The notes under the pieces were generated by a model, which did no database searches, was not told where the DNA came from, and was given only the letters and a program-made list of their open reading frames with translations. From an uncultured Desulfovibrio sp. (GTDB lineage Bacteria > Desulfobacterota > Desulfovibrionia > Desulfovibrionales > Desulfovibrionaceae), in the NCBI GenBank assembly GCA_900555975.1, contig USNI01000010.1, forward strand, positions 1 to 13,183: a stretch of DNA of 13,183 nt, read 5' to 3'. This document shows, piece after piece, positions 1-6,485 of this stretch (its first letter is position 1; every line of letters begins with the position of its first letter). Both the position numbers and the translations under genes were made by a program.

Positions 1-1
1 C

Positions 2-412
2 AGAGTGCTTGAGGTGTTGCTTGAATATATTCTGAAGGGCGCCCGTTCCGCCGTGCGTCTGGTGGCTTCCGCTCTGGCGGCGGCTTACCTCATCAACCTG
101 GGTACCGGCAGCCAGATGCTGGCCGTCATCGTTCCCGGACGAGCCTTTCTCGAGTCCTTCAAAAAGGCCGACATCAATCCTCTGGTCCTTTCCCGCACCT
201 GTGAGGATGCAGGGACCATCGGCTGTCCTCTGGTGCCGTGGAGCGTGCATGCCTTCTATATCGCCGGCGTCCTCGGAGTGAGCGCCTACGATTTTGTTCC
301 CTATGCTTTCTTCAACTGGTTTGTTCCCATCTTTTCCCTGCTGTGTGCCGTGACCGGTTTCGGTATCTGGAAACTTGACGGCACACCTGTACGGAAGTTC
401 GGGAAAGGATAG
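2..412 (+). CDS. nhaC: Na+/H+ antiporter NhaC family, C-terminal part (5' end outside window)
   Basis: This is the last ~136 residues of an NhaC-type secondary transporter that exchanges Na+ for H+ across the inner membrane. The frame is open to the left edge, so the gene starts outside the window; the GTG at position 5 is internal. Visible family features are the segment NLGTGSQMLAVIVPGRAF, then LSRTCEDAGTIGCPLVPWS, which matches the conserved 'LSRxxEDxGTxxxPLxPW' region of NhaC proteins, and a final hydrophobic span (roughly YAFFNWFVPIFSLLCAVTGF) ending at a TAG stop. Related NhaC-like proteins may carry other substrates (for example malate/lactate antiport), and the substrate cannot be settled from this fragment. 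It converges on the HPP gene, with a shared palindromic terminator 60 bp downstream. Confidence 0.85.
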   Translation, partial: RVLEVLLEYILKGARSAVRLVASALAAAYLINLGTGSQMLAVIVPGRAFLESFKKADINPLVLSRTCEDAGTIGCPLVPWSVHAFYIAGVLGVSAYDFVPYAFFNWFVPIFSLLCAVTGFGIWKLDGTPVRKFGKG

Positions 413-471
413 GAGGAAGCGGAGTTCGTGTCAGAGGTTTCTCGGTCCGGGGTTGCCCGGCTTTGAAACGT

Positions 472-511
472 GAGAAAACGCGCCGGATATGGTCATCCGG
501 CGCGTTTTCTC
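472..511. terminator. Palindromic bidirectional terminator between nhaC and the HPP gene
   Basis: A perfect 16-bp inverted repeat (472-487 with 496-511) with an 8-nt loop. The arms begin GAGAAAACG and end CGTTTTCTC, so each strand carries a GC-rich inner stem followed by a TTTTCT run. It lies between the convergent stops of the antiporter (+) and the HPP protein (-), as expected for a terminator serving both. Confidence 0.85.
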
Positions 512-536
512 ATTCTGATGCTTCGTGTCTTTTTGT

Positions 537-1076
537 CTACCACCAGGAAACAGGGTATCGACGCAGGCGTGTCATGTTGTTGACGACAAGGGCTATGAGC
601 AGCATGAGACAGGCCCCGGCAAGGCAGGGCACAAGAACGTACCAGTAGCCGAGCTGCCGGATGCCTTCTCCGCCGGTTACGGCGATGAGCGCCGTGGCGC
701 CTCCGGGGGGATGCAGGGTCTTGGTCAGCAGCATGAGTGCTATGGCCGTGGACACGGCAAGACAGGCGGTAAGCCAGGGAATGTCGGGAAAAAGCAGACC
801 GATGCTGACGCCGGTGAAGGCGGAGATCCCATGACCGCCCAGCAGATTGCGGGGCTGGGCCAGCGGACTCTGCACGGCACCGAACACCAGCACGGCCGAG
901 GCTCCGAAGGAGCCTATGAGCAGAGGGAAGCCGGTGCTTCTTGTCACGACGCGCTCAAGCAGGGCAATGAGAGCTATGGCCAGGGAACTGCCGAACCAGG
1001 AAAGGGCGATGTCTTTCCAGTCGGCGTGCAGAATCGCCTGCGTGCAGCCGGCGGTCTTTTGAAGAATATGTCCCAT
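537..1076 (-). CDS. HPP family integral membrane protein
   Basis: A 179-residue polytopic membrane protein of the HPP family (the CBS-less bacterial form). The family-defining motif HPPGGATAL is at residues 122-130, preceded by GSFGASAVLVF (55-65) and QPRNLLGGH (74-82), both typical of the family. Hydrophobic segments lie around residues 24-40, 50-67, 83-96, 102-118 and 145-166, giving about four to five membrane spans. A plant member has been implicated in nitrite transport, but the role of bacterial members is largely undefined, so I assign no substrate. The ATG start at 1074-1076 has a clear Shine-Dalgarno sequence (GGAAAGGAA, 1081-1089) 4 nt upstream. It appears to be a single-gene unit: a terminator separates it from yitT upstream and the palindrome at 472-511 ends it. 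Confidence 0.85.
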   Translation of the reverse strand: MGHILQKTAGCTQAILHADWKDIALSWFGSSLAIALIALLERVVTRSTGFPLLIGSFGASAVLVFGAVQSPLAQPRNLLGGHGISAFTGVSIGLLFPDIPWLTACLAVSTAIALMLLTKTLHPPGGATALIAVTGGEGIRQLGYWYVLVPCLAGACLMLLIALVVNNMTRLRRYPVSWW

Positions 1077-1089
1077 GATGTTCCTTTCC

Positions 1090-1107
1090 GGTCGTCGGAA
1101 GACGACC
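1090..1107 (-). promoter_or_regulatory. Small hairpin abutting the HPP ribosome binding site
   Basis: A perfect 7-bp inverted repeat (GGTCGTC / GACGACC) with a 4-nt loop lies immediately upstream of the GGAAAGGAA ribosome-binding site of the HPP gene. On the transcript the stem ends exactly where the Shine-Dalgarno begins. It could stabilise the 5' end or tune initiation. No matching ligand-binding RNA class is recognised. Confidence 0.35.
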
Positions 1108-1145
1108 TGCGTTTTTCATTCCGTGGACCATAGAAAAGAACGTGG

Positions 1146-1169
1146 AAAAAAACTGTGCTCAGGGGCACA
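1146..1169 (-). terminator. Intrinsic terminator downstream of yitT
   Basis: Read on the minus strand: TGTGC, a 6-nt loop, GCACA, then G and seven Ts (plus-strand As at 1146-1152). It is 67 nt past the yitT stop and upstream of the HPP gene, so the two genes are probably separate transcription units. The stem is short (5 bp), but the T-tract is strong. Confidence 0.6.
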
Positions 1170-1235
1170 TCGGGACCGTTCGTATCGGATGTTCACCATT
1201 GCAGGTGAAAGGGGAGACGCATCGCGGCGGATCCT

Positions 1236-2096
1236 CTATTGCGTGGGGCGCTGATAGAACAGTCCGGCCAGTTCCTGCGTCTTCACCGTGTTGATGAAGG
1301 AATGGGGATCAACTTCCCGGATGGCATGGACGACCTTTTTGCTTTCGTCGCTGGAGACGACGGAGTAGACGAGGCTGCGCTCATTCAGATGAAAGGAGCC
1401 TTCCCCTTTGAGAATGGTGGCTCCGTGTCTGGAGGTTGCGTAAATGACTTCGCAGACTTTGTGTGGGTTGTCTGTGACGATGAAAAGGGTTTTTTTCTGA
1501 TATCGTTTGTAGAGCGTCTGTACGACCTGTGTGGTGGTGTACTGGAAAATGATGGAGTAGAGAGCCTTGTCCCAGCCGAAGGAAAAACCGGCAATGAGCA
1601 GGATGATGACGTTGAAGTAGAGTATGATGTTCCAGGAGTCTATGCCTTTTTTCCGGGAAAGATAGATGGCGATGAAGTCTGTTCCTCCGCTTGTGGTGTC
1701 CATGCGCAGGCAGAGACTGATGGAAAAGCCGTTGATGATGCCGCCGAAAATGCTGATGAGAAGCGTGTCGGAGGTGATGATGTAGGCAGGGATGAGGTCT
1801 GCCAGAACGCCGGTGATGACGATCATCAGGCAGGAGTAGAGCGTGAACTTTTTGCCGATGTAGTGGAACCCGATATAGATGGGAATCATGTTCAGCAGAA
1901 AGTTCACCGCGGCAAAGGAGAGATGAAGTCCGAGGAATCGCTCCGAAAGACGCTGAATGAGAATGGTGAGACCGGTAGCTCCTCCGGGATAAAGTCCCCC
2001 GGTCTGCACGAAGGTATTGATGTTGAGAGCCATGATCACTGAGGCAAGGCATACAGCAAGAATGATCTTGATGTCGTTTTTCCAGCTGAACTGCAT
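1236..2096 (-). CDS. YitT family membrane protein (YitT + DUF2179)
   Basis: A 286-residue member of the YitT/DUF161 family: an N-terminal multi-span membrane domain (about five spans within residues 10-190) and a soluble C-terminal DUF2179 domain (about residues 200-278). Conserved features are GGLYPGGATGLTILIQ (33-48), DTTSGGTDFIAIYLSRKKGI (133-152), HGATILKGEGSF (224-235) and VDPHSFINT (262-270). Family members are widespread and mostly uncharacterised, so no transport substrate is assigned. The reading frame stays open upstream, but I chose the ATG at 2094-2096: the protein begins MQFSWKNDIK as homologues do, an AGGGG precedes it by 7 nt, and the upstream codons run through the ATPase terminator and the end of the ATPase gene. 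Confidence 0.87.
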   Translation of the reverse strand: MQFSWKNDIKIILAVCLASVIMALNINTFVQTGGLYPGGATGLTILIQRLSERFLGLHLSFAAVNFLLNMIPIYIGFHYIGKKFTLYSCLMIVITGVLADLIPAYIITSDTLLISIFGGIINGFSISLCLRMDTTSGGTDFIAIYLSRKKGIDSWNIILYFNVIILLIAGFSFGWDKALYSIIFQYTTTQVVQTLYKRYQKKTLFIVTDNPHKVCEVIYATSRHGATILKGEGSFHLNERSLVYSVVSSDESKKVVHAIREVDPHSFINTVKTQELAGLFYQRPTQ

Positions 2097-2122
2097 GGGA
2101 AACCCCTGAGAAAAGATAAAGG

Positions 2123-2153
2123 AAGATACGTTTTCTTTACGGGTTCCTGTAAA
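2123..2153 (-). promoter_or_regulatory. Possible yitT promoter
   Basis: On the minus strand TTTACA (2148-2153, five of six to the -35 consensus) is followed after 19 bp by TATCTT (2123-2128), about 27 nt before the yitT start. The spacer is long and the -10 is only moderate, so this is tentative. It would start transcription just past the ATPase terminator. Confidence 0.3.
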
Positions 2154-2181
2154 AATAGCAAGAGGCTCCTTCAGGAGCCTC
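2151..2181 (-). terminator. Intrinsic terminator of the metal ATPase gene
   Basis: A perfect 8-bp inverted repeat (2162-2169 GAGGCTCC with 2174-2181 GGAGCCTC, 4-nt loop) lies 25 nt past the ATPase stop. On the minus strand it is followed by TTGCTATTTTT. The T-tract is imperfect, but the placement is right for ending the ATPase transcript before yitT. Confidence 0.65.
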
Positions 2182-2206
2182 CTGCAGGAGCGTACGGCGA
2201 GTCGCT

Positions 2207-3883
2207 TCAGATGTGTGCACGCTCCCACTTGAGAAGCAGGGCCGAGTGAAGGATGACGGCCACTGAACCGGCGTTATGGACCAGCGCGCCTGTGACGGGA
2301 TTGAGAAGCCCGAGAGCAGCCAGAATGATGGCGGTAAAGTTCAGCATTAGGGAGAAGGTCAGGTTGAAGCGTATGGCCTGCATCATGCGTCTGGACAGAC
2401 GGAAGGCATGAGGCACTTCGCCTATGCCGTCACGAACGAGCACGAGATCGGCGGCGTCGACGGCTATATCGCTGCCCATGCCGCCCATGGCCATGCCCAC
2501 ATGCGCCTTCTTCAGAGCTGGCGCGTCGTTGATGCCGTCGCCGATCATGCATACATGATCATGTTCGTCCATGAAACGCATTTTGTCCTCGGGCATGCAT
2601 CCCGCATGGACGATATCAATGCCGAGCACACCTGCGATATGTCGTGCCGCATTCCTGTGATCGCCCGTGAGCAGAACGGGAGTAATGCCGGCATGCTTCA
2701 GAGCCTGCACGGTTTTTGCAGCATCCGGACGGGGAGTGTCGGCGAGGGCGATGAATCCTGCCGAGCGACCGTCCGATGCAATCCAGATGACGGTGCAGCC
2801 TTCTTCCAGAAAGGAACCGGCCTGAAGCAGGGCATGATCGGAGGGCGAGGCCCCTTCCGAGGCAAGAAAGGCGGCGCTTCCGACCAGAATGTCGCGGCCT
2901 TCCACCAGCGCATGAATGCCTCTGCCGGGGATCATGTGGAAGTCGCCGACGTCGGGCAGGGAGTGCTGTCTTTCGGCTGCAAAGCCCTGTACCACGGCCT
3001 TGCCGAGAGGATGTTCCGAACGCTGTTCCGCACCGGCTGCCAGACGGTACAGTTCGGAGGATGACAGCGAGCAGACACTTTGCACAGCGACAACTTTCGG
3101 TGTTCCTTCCGTGAGTGTCCCCGTCTTGTCAAAGGCGCACAATGATACGTCGGCAAGGCGTTCCAGAGCGTCGCCTTCGCGTACCAGAATGCCGTGTCTC
3201 GTCAGATTGCCGATGGCCGCTACAATGGCCGTGGGCGTGGCCAGTACCAGTGAGCAGGGGCAGAAAACCACGAGAATGGTGACGGCGCGTATGATTTCTC
3301 CCGTCGCGAACCATGTGACCATGGCGGCACCGAAGGCGCCTGCCACGATCCACGTGGCCCAGCGGTCGGCCAGACGTACGATTTTAGCCTTGCCGGCATC
3401 CGCCGAGCGGACAAGACGTATCATGCGTTGAATGGCGCTGTCTTCTCCGTTTTTGTCGGCCTGCATGTCGAAGGTTCCGTAGCGGTTCACCGTTCCGCTG
3501 TAGACCTGATCTCCTTCTGACTTGTCCACGGGAAGCGATTCGCCGGTGAGAGCCGCCTGATCCACGGAACTTTGTCCGCAGACGATGACGCCGTCCGCCG
3601 GGACGGTCTCACCGGGCAGGACGCGGATGAGATCGCCCTGTCTGACGTCGTCCGCAGAGACCAGGATTTCTCTGTCGTCCCTGAGAATGCGGGCCGTCTG
3701 AGGCGAGAGACGTACCAGTTTTTCGATGCCGGCGCGGGCACGGGCCGTGGTGGCTTCTTCAAGAAGAGCTCCGAGCTGCATGATGAAGGCAACTTCGCCC
3801 GCGGCAAAGTATTCTCCAATGATGACGGAAGCTGTAAGCGCAGTAGCCACCAGCACGTCGGCCTTGATGTCGAATGCCGTCAC
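2207..3883 (-). CDS. Heavy-metal translocating P1B-type ATPase, main open frame (N-terminus frameshifted away)
   Basis: This is the body of an ATP-driven soft-metal exporter of the inner membrane. Numbered from the first in-frame start (GTG at 3881-3883, 558 aa), it has the actuator TGES (113-116), metal-binding CPC (208-210), phosphorylation motif DKTGTLT (252-258, Asp252), the P1B-specific SEHPLG (289-294) and GDGINDAPAL (448-457). The last membrane pair contains HNAGS (536-540). All catalytic motifs are intact. There is no HMA metal-binding domain. The CPC motif suggests Cu/Zn/Cd-class metals; the final-helix pattern does not fit a subtype I can name, so specificity is left open. The GTG has no Shine-Dalgarno and homologous coding continues upstream in another frame (3891-4064), so this frame is the 3' part of a gene disrupted near 3890. 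Homologues read through as '...LVTxFDIKADVLV...', and the first codons here match that. Confidence 0.85.
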   Translation of the reverse strand: MTAFDIKADVLVATALTASVIIGEYFAAGEVAFIMQLGALLEEATTARARAGIEKLVRLSPQTARILRDDREILVSADDVRQGDLIRVLPGETVPADGVIVCGQSSVDQAALTGESLPVDKSEGDQVYSGTVNRYGTFDMQADKNGEDSAIQRMIRLVRSADAGKAKIVRLADRWATWIVAGAFGAAMVTWFATGEIIRAVTILVVFCPCSLVLATPTAIVAAIGNLTRHGILVREGDALERLADVSLCAFDKTGTLTEGTPKVVAVQSVCSLSSSELYRLAAGAEQRSEHPLGKAVVQGFAAERQHSLPDVGDFHMIPGRGIHALVEGRDILVGSAAFLASEGASPSDHALLQAGSFLEEGCTVIWIASDGRSAGFIALADTPRPDAAKTVQALKHAGITPVLLTGDHRNAARHIAGVLGIDIVHAGCMPEDKMRFMDEHDHVCMIGDGINDAPALKKAHVGMAMGGMGSDIAVDAADLVLVRDGIGEVPHAFRLSRRMMQAIRFNLTFSLMLNFTAIILAALGLLNPVTGALVHNAGSVAVILHSALLLKWERAHI

Positions 3884-3890
3884 CAGTTCG

Positions 3891-4064
3891 GATGATGGGA
3901 ACGCCGCAGAGCAGAATGGCCACCCATGACGGATCGACGGGGAAGAAGTCCGGAACCAGTACGCTGAGCAGCAGGGAAAGTCCGGAAAGAAGGAGACAGA
4001 GAATGTCGTTTCTGAAATCTCGCCAGAGCGAACGAATGTCGTTTTTGGTCATGATGGCCCCCAT
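3891..4064 (-). pseudogene. 5' end of the metal ATPase gene, out of frame with the rest
   Basis: This frame encodes MTKNDIRSLWRDFRND followed by a hydrophobic span and DPSWVAILLCGVPII, the normal N-terminus and first helix of HMA-less P1B ATPases. After the ATC ATC codons (3891-3896) homology continues in a different frame as ELVTAFDIKADVLV. Relatives usually have about six residues (for example xEAIxG) between 'PII' and 'LVT'; here only 4 nt remain, which fits a ~14-nt deletion (inferred). The original frame runs on as unrelated sequence to a stop at 3759. The start is either ATG 4062-4064 or, more likely, ATG 4050-4052, preceded at 5 nt by GGGGG. Possible explanations are a real inactivating deletion, an assembly error or, less likely, recoding. 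Confidence 0.75.
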
Positions 4065-4078
4065 ATCGGTGATGATGG

Positions 4079-4108
4079 AAAATACCTATAGGGGTATACG
4101 TTTGTCAA
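4079..4108 (-). promoter_or_regulatory. Metal-ATPase promoter with embedded CsoR-type operator
   Basis: On the minus strand a consensus -35 TTGACA (4103-4108) is followed after 18 bp by TATTTT (4079-4084). The spacer and -10 edge carry ATACCCCTATAGGTAT (4082-4097), a near-palindrome with a G/C tract flanking TATA. This closely resembles operators of CsoR/RcnR-family repressors (TAnCC...GGnTA with G-tracts). The repressor is encoded by the next gene upstream. Binding here would occlude RNA polymerase until metal releases the repressor, giving metal-induced ATPase expression. Motif match and placement are visible; the regulation is inferred. Confidence 0.78.
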
Positions 4109-4109
4109 G

Positions 4110-4145
4110 AAAAAAAAAGAAAACCGGCCGGGTGCGACGGCCGGT
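4110..4145 (-). terminator. Intrinsic terminator of the CsoR-family repressor gene
   Basis: A perfect 8-bp stem ACCGGCCG/CGGCCGGT (4123-4130 with 4138-4145, 7-nt loop) is followed on the minus strand by TTTTCTTTTTTTTT. It starts 20 nt past the repressor stop and ends just before the ATPase -35, so repressor and ATPase are separate transcripts. Confidence 0.88.
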
Positions 4146-4164
4146 CCGGAAGTATTGCAGAGCG

Positions 4165-4440
4165 TCAGTTCATGTTGGCGAAGCGCTCCACGGCCTTGGT
4201 GAAACTGGCTATGGTCTGGTCGGCGTCGCCGTGTTCGATGCCGTCCCGGACGCAGTGTCGTATGTGTCCTTCAAGGACGACCTGCCCCGCCTTGTGCAGG
4301 GCGGACTTGGCGGCGTTGATCTGGGCGAGGATATCCTCGCAGGGGATATCCTCGTCTATCATGCGGTCGATGGCCTGAACCTGACCGATGATTTTTTTCA
4401 GTCTGCGGTGCAGGTTTTCGGCGTCCATGCATTGTCTCAC
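4165..4440 (-). CDS. CsoR/RcnR/FrmR-family metal-sensing transcriptional repressor
   Basis: A 91-residue all-helical repressor of the DUF156 family, containing LHRRLKKIIGQVQAIDRMID (10-29), the family's DNA-binding N-terminal helix. Cys34, His59 and Cys63 have exactly the spacing of the Cu(I) ligands of CsoR (C-x24-H-x3-C), which argues against the persulfide sensor CstR (lacks the His) and against RcnR. A copper-like sensor is the best guess, not proven. I chose the GTG start at 4438-4440 because GAGGT lies 6 nt upstream; the internal ATG at 4426-4428 lacks a ribosome-binding site. The gene precedes a metal P-type ATPase whose promoter holds a matching operator. It lies 64 bp after the rRNA methyltransferase with no clear terminator between, so co-transcription is possible. 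Confidence 0.88.
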   Translation of the reverse strand: MRQCMDAENLHRRLKKIIGQVQAIDRMIDEDIPCEDILAQINAAKSALHKAGQVVLEGHIRHCVRDGIEHGDADQTIASFTKAVERFANMN

Positions 4441-4504
4441 AGCTGTACCTCACGGGTTTGCGGTATGGGCGGAAGTGCATTGTATGTTGGTGAGAGGTAT
4501 TCTT

Positions 4505-5968
4505 TCATGACGGCAGCTCCAGAGAGACCACGGTTTCCACGTGCGGCGTCTGGGGGAAAAGATCCACGGGCTGCACGGCGCGGATGCAGTAGGCTGGCGC
4601 GAGCATGGCAAGATCGCGCGCCAGTGTGGCGGGATTGCAGGACACCAGCACAAGGCGCGGCGGACGGTGATCGAGAATGGCCCTGACGGTTTTTCCATCC
4701 ATGCCTGCGCGCGGCGGATCGGTGACGAGAAGATCCGGTATTCCCTGTCGGCGGAAGCTGCGTTCAAGATGGGCGGCATCGCCGCATTCGAAGCGGAATG
4801 TTGTGCTTGCGTCGCTCTGTCCGGCGTTGCGGCTGGCCAGTTCCACAGCCTGGGGCACGCTTTCGAGACCGAATACGCGGGAAAAATGAGGGGCCATGGT
4901 CAGGGCAAGACCGCCGACGCCGCAGTAGATGTCCCAGCATTCCCGACCGGAAAGGCCTTCCTGAGAGGGAAAGAGCTGAACGGCAAGATCGGCGGCCGCA
5001 TTGTACAGCAGCTCTGCCGCGCGGCTGTTCACCTGGAAGAAGGAGTTGTGATCGAGCGTAAAGGTCACGTCCCGCCCCTGCAGACGCAGCGTTTCGGAAA
5101 GCTCCGTTTCGCCCATGAAAAGAAGAGTTTGTTCCCCATAGGCGACGTCGGCGGGGTTTGTACGTGTGCTGTGCACAAATCCGGTTACTCCGAGGGGAGC
5201 GTTCAGGAGGTCCTGTCCGAGTTTCTTCAGCGTGGAGGATTCCTGAGGGGAAGGCAGCGTGCTGAGTTCGACAAGACAGCCTCCGTCACGGGGTTCCCGT
5301 ATGACGAGAAATCTCAGTATGTCGTTCTGGCGCACGGCGCTGCTGAAGGCGATTCCGCGCGGGGCCCTTTTCTGCGGCGCGTGTTCCGGAACTGCGGCAT
5401 GCAGATTGTATTTTCCGCACAGTTCCCGCACGGTGGCAAGAACGGCCATGGTTCGAGCGGTCTGGAGTCTGCATGAGGTCACTTCGGTCACGGAGCGGGA
5501 GGCACGGGATCGCAGACCGAGCAGCGTTTCCCCGTGTTCTCCCCGGCCGAAGGCGAATTCCATTTTGTTTCTGTAGCTCCATTCCGCGTTCTCGCCGCAG
5601 CTGAGGACGGGGCGCACGATTTCATCCGGAAGATGCAGTCTGCCTATGCGGAGAAGAGCGTCCTGTACGAGCTTTTTTTTCCATGCAAGCTGTCCGCGGT
5701 AGGGCAGGCACTGCCAAGGACAGCCTCCGCACTCTTCGGCATGCGGGCAGGGGGCGGGACGCTCTTCGGGCGAGCGCCTGAGAATCTTGATGAGTTCGGC
5801 TTCGGCCATGCGTTTCTTGATGCCCGTGAGCCGTACAAGAACGTGCTCGCCGGGAAGACCGCCTCTGACGAAGACGGTCATGCCGTCACTGCTGCGGCCG
5901 ACGGTTCTGCCGTCAGGGGAAAGCCCGTGCAGATCAAGTTCCAGAGCGTCGTTCCTGTCGTATGTCAT
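4505..5968 (-). CDS. rlmD: 23S rRNA (uracil-C5)-methyltransferase, RlmD/RumA type
   Basis: A 487-residue SAM-dependent RNA m5U methyltransferase of the TrmA/RumA family, probably modifying U1939 of 23S rRNA (RlmD); the exact uridine target is inferred. An N-terminal TRAM RNA-binding domain (about 1-65) precedes the [4Fe-4S] ligands Cys74, Cys80, Cys83 and, after a gap, Cys166. The catalytic domain shows HNSFFQVN (307-314), SAM-binding DIYCGVGGLAL (346-356), TDPPRAGMD (416-424) and the nucleophile Cys444 in VSCNPATLARD, with the general base Glu478 in HVETV. Length and motif order fit the family. The ATG at 5966-5968 is preceded by AGGAG. It is divergent from the small membrane-protein gene at 6221. 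Confidence 0.9.
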   Translation of the reverse strand: MTYDRNDALELDLHGLSPDGRTVGRSSDGMTVFVRGGLPGEHVLVRLTGIKKRMAEAELIKILRRSPEERPAPCPHAEECGGCPWQCLPYRGQLAWKKKLVQDALLRIGRLHLPDEIVRPVLSCGENAEWSYRNKMEFAFGRGEHGETLLGLRSRASRSVTEVTSCRLQTARTMAVLATVRELCGKYNLHAAVPEHAPQKRAPRGIAFSSAVRQNDILRFLVIREPRDGGCLVELSTLPSPQESSTLKKLGQDLLNAPLGVTGFVHSTRTNPADVAYGEQTLLFMGETELSETLRLQGRDVTFTLDHNSFFQVNSRAAELLYNAAADLAVQLFPSQEGLSGRECWDIYCGVGGLALTMAPHFSRVFGLESVPQAVELASRNAGQSDASTTFRFECGDAAHLERSFRRQGIPDLLVTDPPRAGMDGKTVRAILDHRPPRLVLVSCNPATLARDLAMLAPAYCIRAVQPVDLFPQTPHVETVVSLELPS

Positions 5969-6139
5969 GCGTTGTCTCCTGTGTGCTGTCGGAGTATCAT
6001 AGCAGGGGAGGCGGGGAAAGGCAAAAGTGCCTTGCCGGCTTTTCCGCAGAAAGCAGAACCGGTAGGGAGTCGGCCTTGTTCATTCTTTCCGGCCCCGGAG
6101 CGGAAACAAGCGGCTTTTGCGTGCGGATCGCCTTGACTT

Positions 6140-6190
6140 TTTACCGTGCTTGGGGAAAACTCTACACTGATTCCGGAACATTCTCCGGAA
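6140..6190 (+). promoter_or_regulatory. Putative promoter with downstream dyad for the 48-aa membrane protein
   Basis: TTTACC (6140-6145) and TACACT (6163-6168) are 17 bp apart, each four of six to consensus; TTGACT at 6133-6138 is an overlapping alternative -35 without a good partner. Directly downstream, around the expected start site, is a perfect 7-bp dyad TTCCGGA/TCCGGAA (6171-6177 with 6184-6190, 6-bp spacer). This could be an operator or a leader hairpin. The start codon follows at 6221. The remainder of the rlmD-facing gap (5969-6139) shows no further clear signal. Confidence 0.45.
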
Positions 6191-6220
6191 GGGCCGTCCA
6201 GACTTTTCGAGGAGCACAGT

Positions 6221-6367
6221 ATGGGAGAGTTCATCACCACCCTCGTCACCAGCGCCATGCATTCCACACCTCAGGGGTTCGTGGGCGTGGGCTGCATTTT
6301 CATCTATTTCATCGTTATGATCTGCGCCATCATCTATCGCGTGAAGCGCGGTGAACACGTTCATTGA
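6221..6367 (+). CDS. Small single-span membrane protein, unknown function
   Basis: A 48-residue protein with a short N-terminal segment, one strong hydrophobic helix (about residues 20-39, GFVGVGCIFIYFIVMICAII) and a basic end YRVKRGEHVH, so the C-terminus is predicted cytoplasmic. I chose the ATG at 6221 because GAGGAG lies 7 nt upstream; the in-frame extension to 6146 has no such site and covers the putative dyad. An own promoter upstream and a strong terminator downstream support a real gene. I do not recognise the family. Size and topology resemble small accessory subunits or regulators of membrane complexes, but no partner is evident nearby. Confidence 0.7.
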   Translation: MGEFITTLVTSAMHSTPQGFVGVGCIFIYFIVMICAIIYRVKRGEHVH

Positions 6368-6386
6368 TCGCTGCCGTTTATGACGG

Positions 6387-6426
6387 AAAAAGGCGCCTCA
6401 TTCCCAAAGGGATGGGGCGCCTTTTT
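6387..6426. terminator. Bidirectional terminator between convergent genes
   Basis: An 11-bp perfect stem AAAAAGGCGCC (6387-6397) with GGCGCCTTTTT (6416-6426). Its 18-nt loop contains a second small stem TCCC-AAA-GGGA. It gives a U-tract on both strands and sits 19 nt after the small-protein stop and 59 nt after the stop of the minus-strand gene at 6486. Confidence 0.88.
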
Positions 6427-6485
6427 CGTACCTGAAGGAAGTCGCTCTGAACGCAGCCTCTGCCTGCGCCTCGGAGAAGAAGAGA

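Noticed and set aside
525..1133. A 202-codon plus-strand frame opposite the HPP gene
   Set aside because: Gly/Gln-rich shadow of a membrane protein with the diagnostic HPPGGATAL motif on the other strand.
1239..2042. A 267-codon plus-strand frame opposite yitT
   Set aside because: It is acidic, low-complexity-looking sequence mirroring a hydrophobic membrane protein; no ribosome-binding site or domain. The minus-strand YitT product is clear.
3881..3883. GTG as a genuine start of a shorter metal ATPase
   Set aside because: No Shine-Dalgarno precedes it, and clear N-terminal ATPase coding with a promoter and operator exists just upstream in another frame, so a disrupted longer gene fits better.
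3885..3900. Programmed ribosomal frameshift explaining the ATPase frame change
   Set aside because: No slippery heptamer or obvious stimulatory element is visible at the junction, and residues expected there are missing altogether, which points to a deletion instead.
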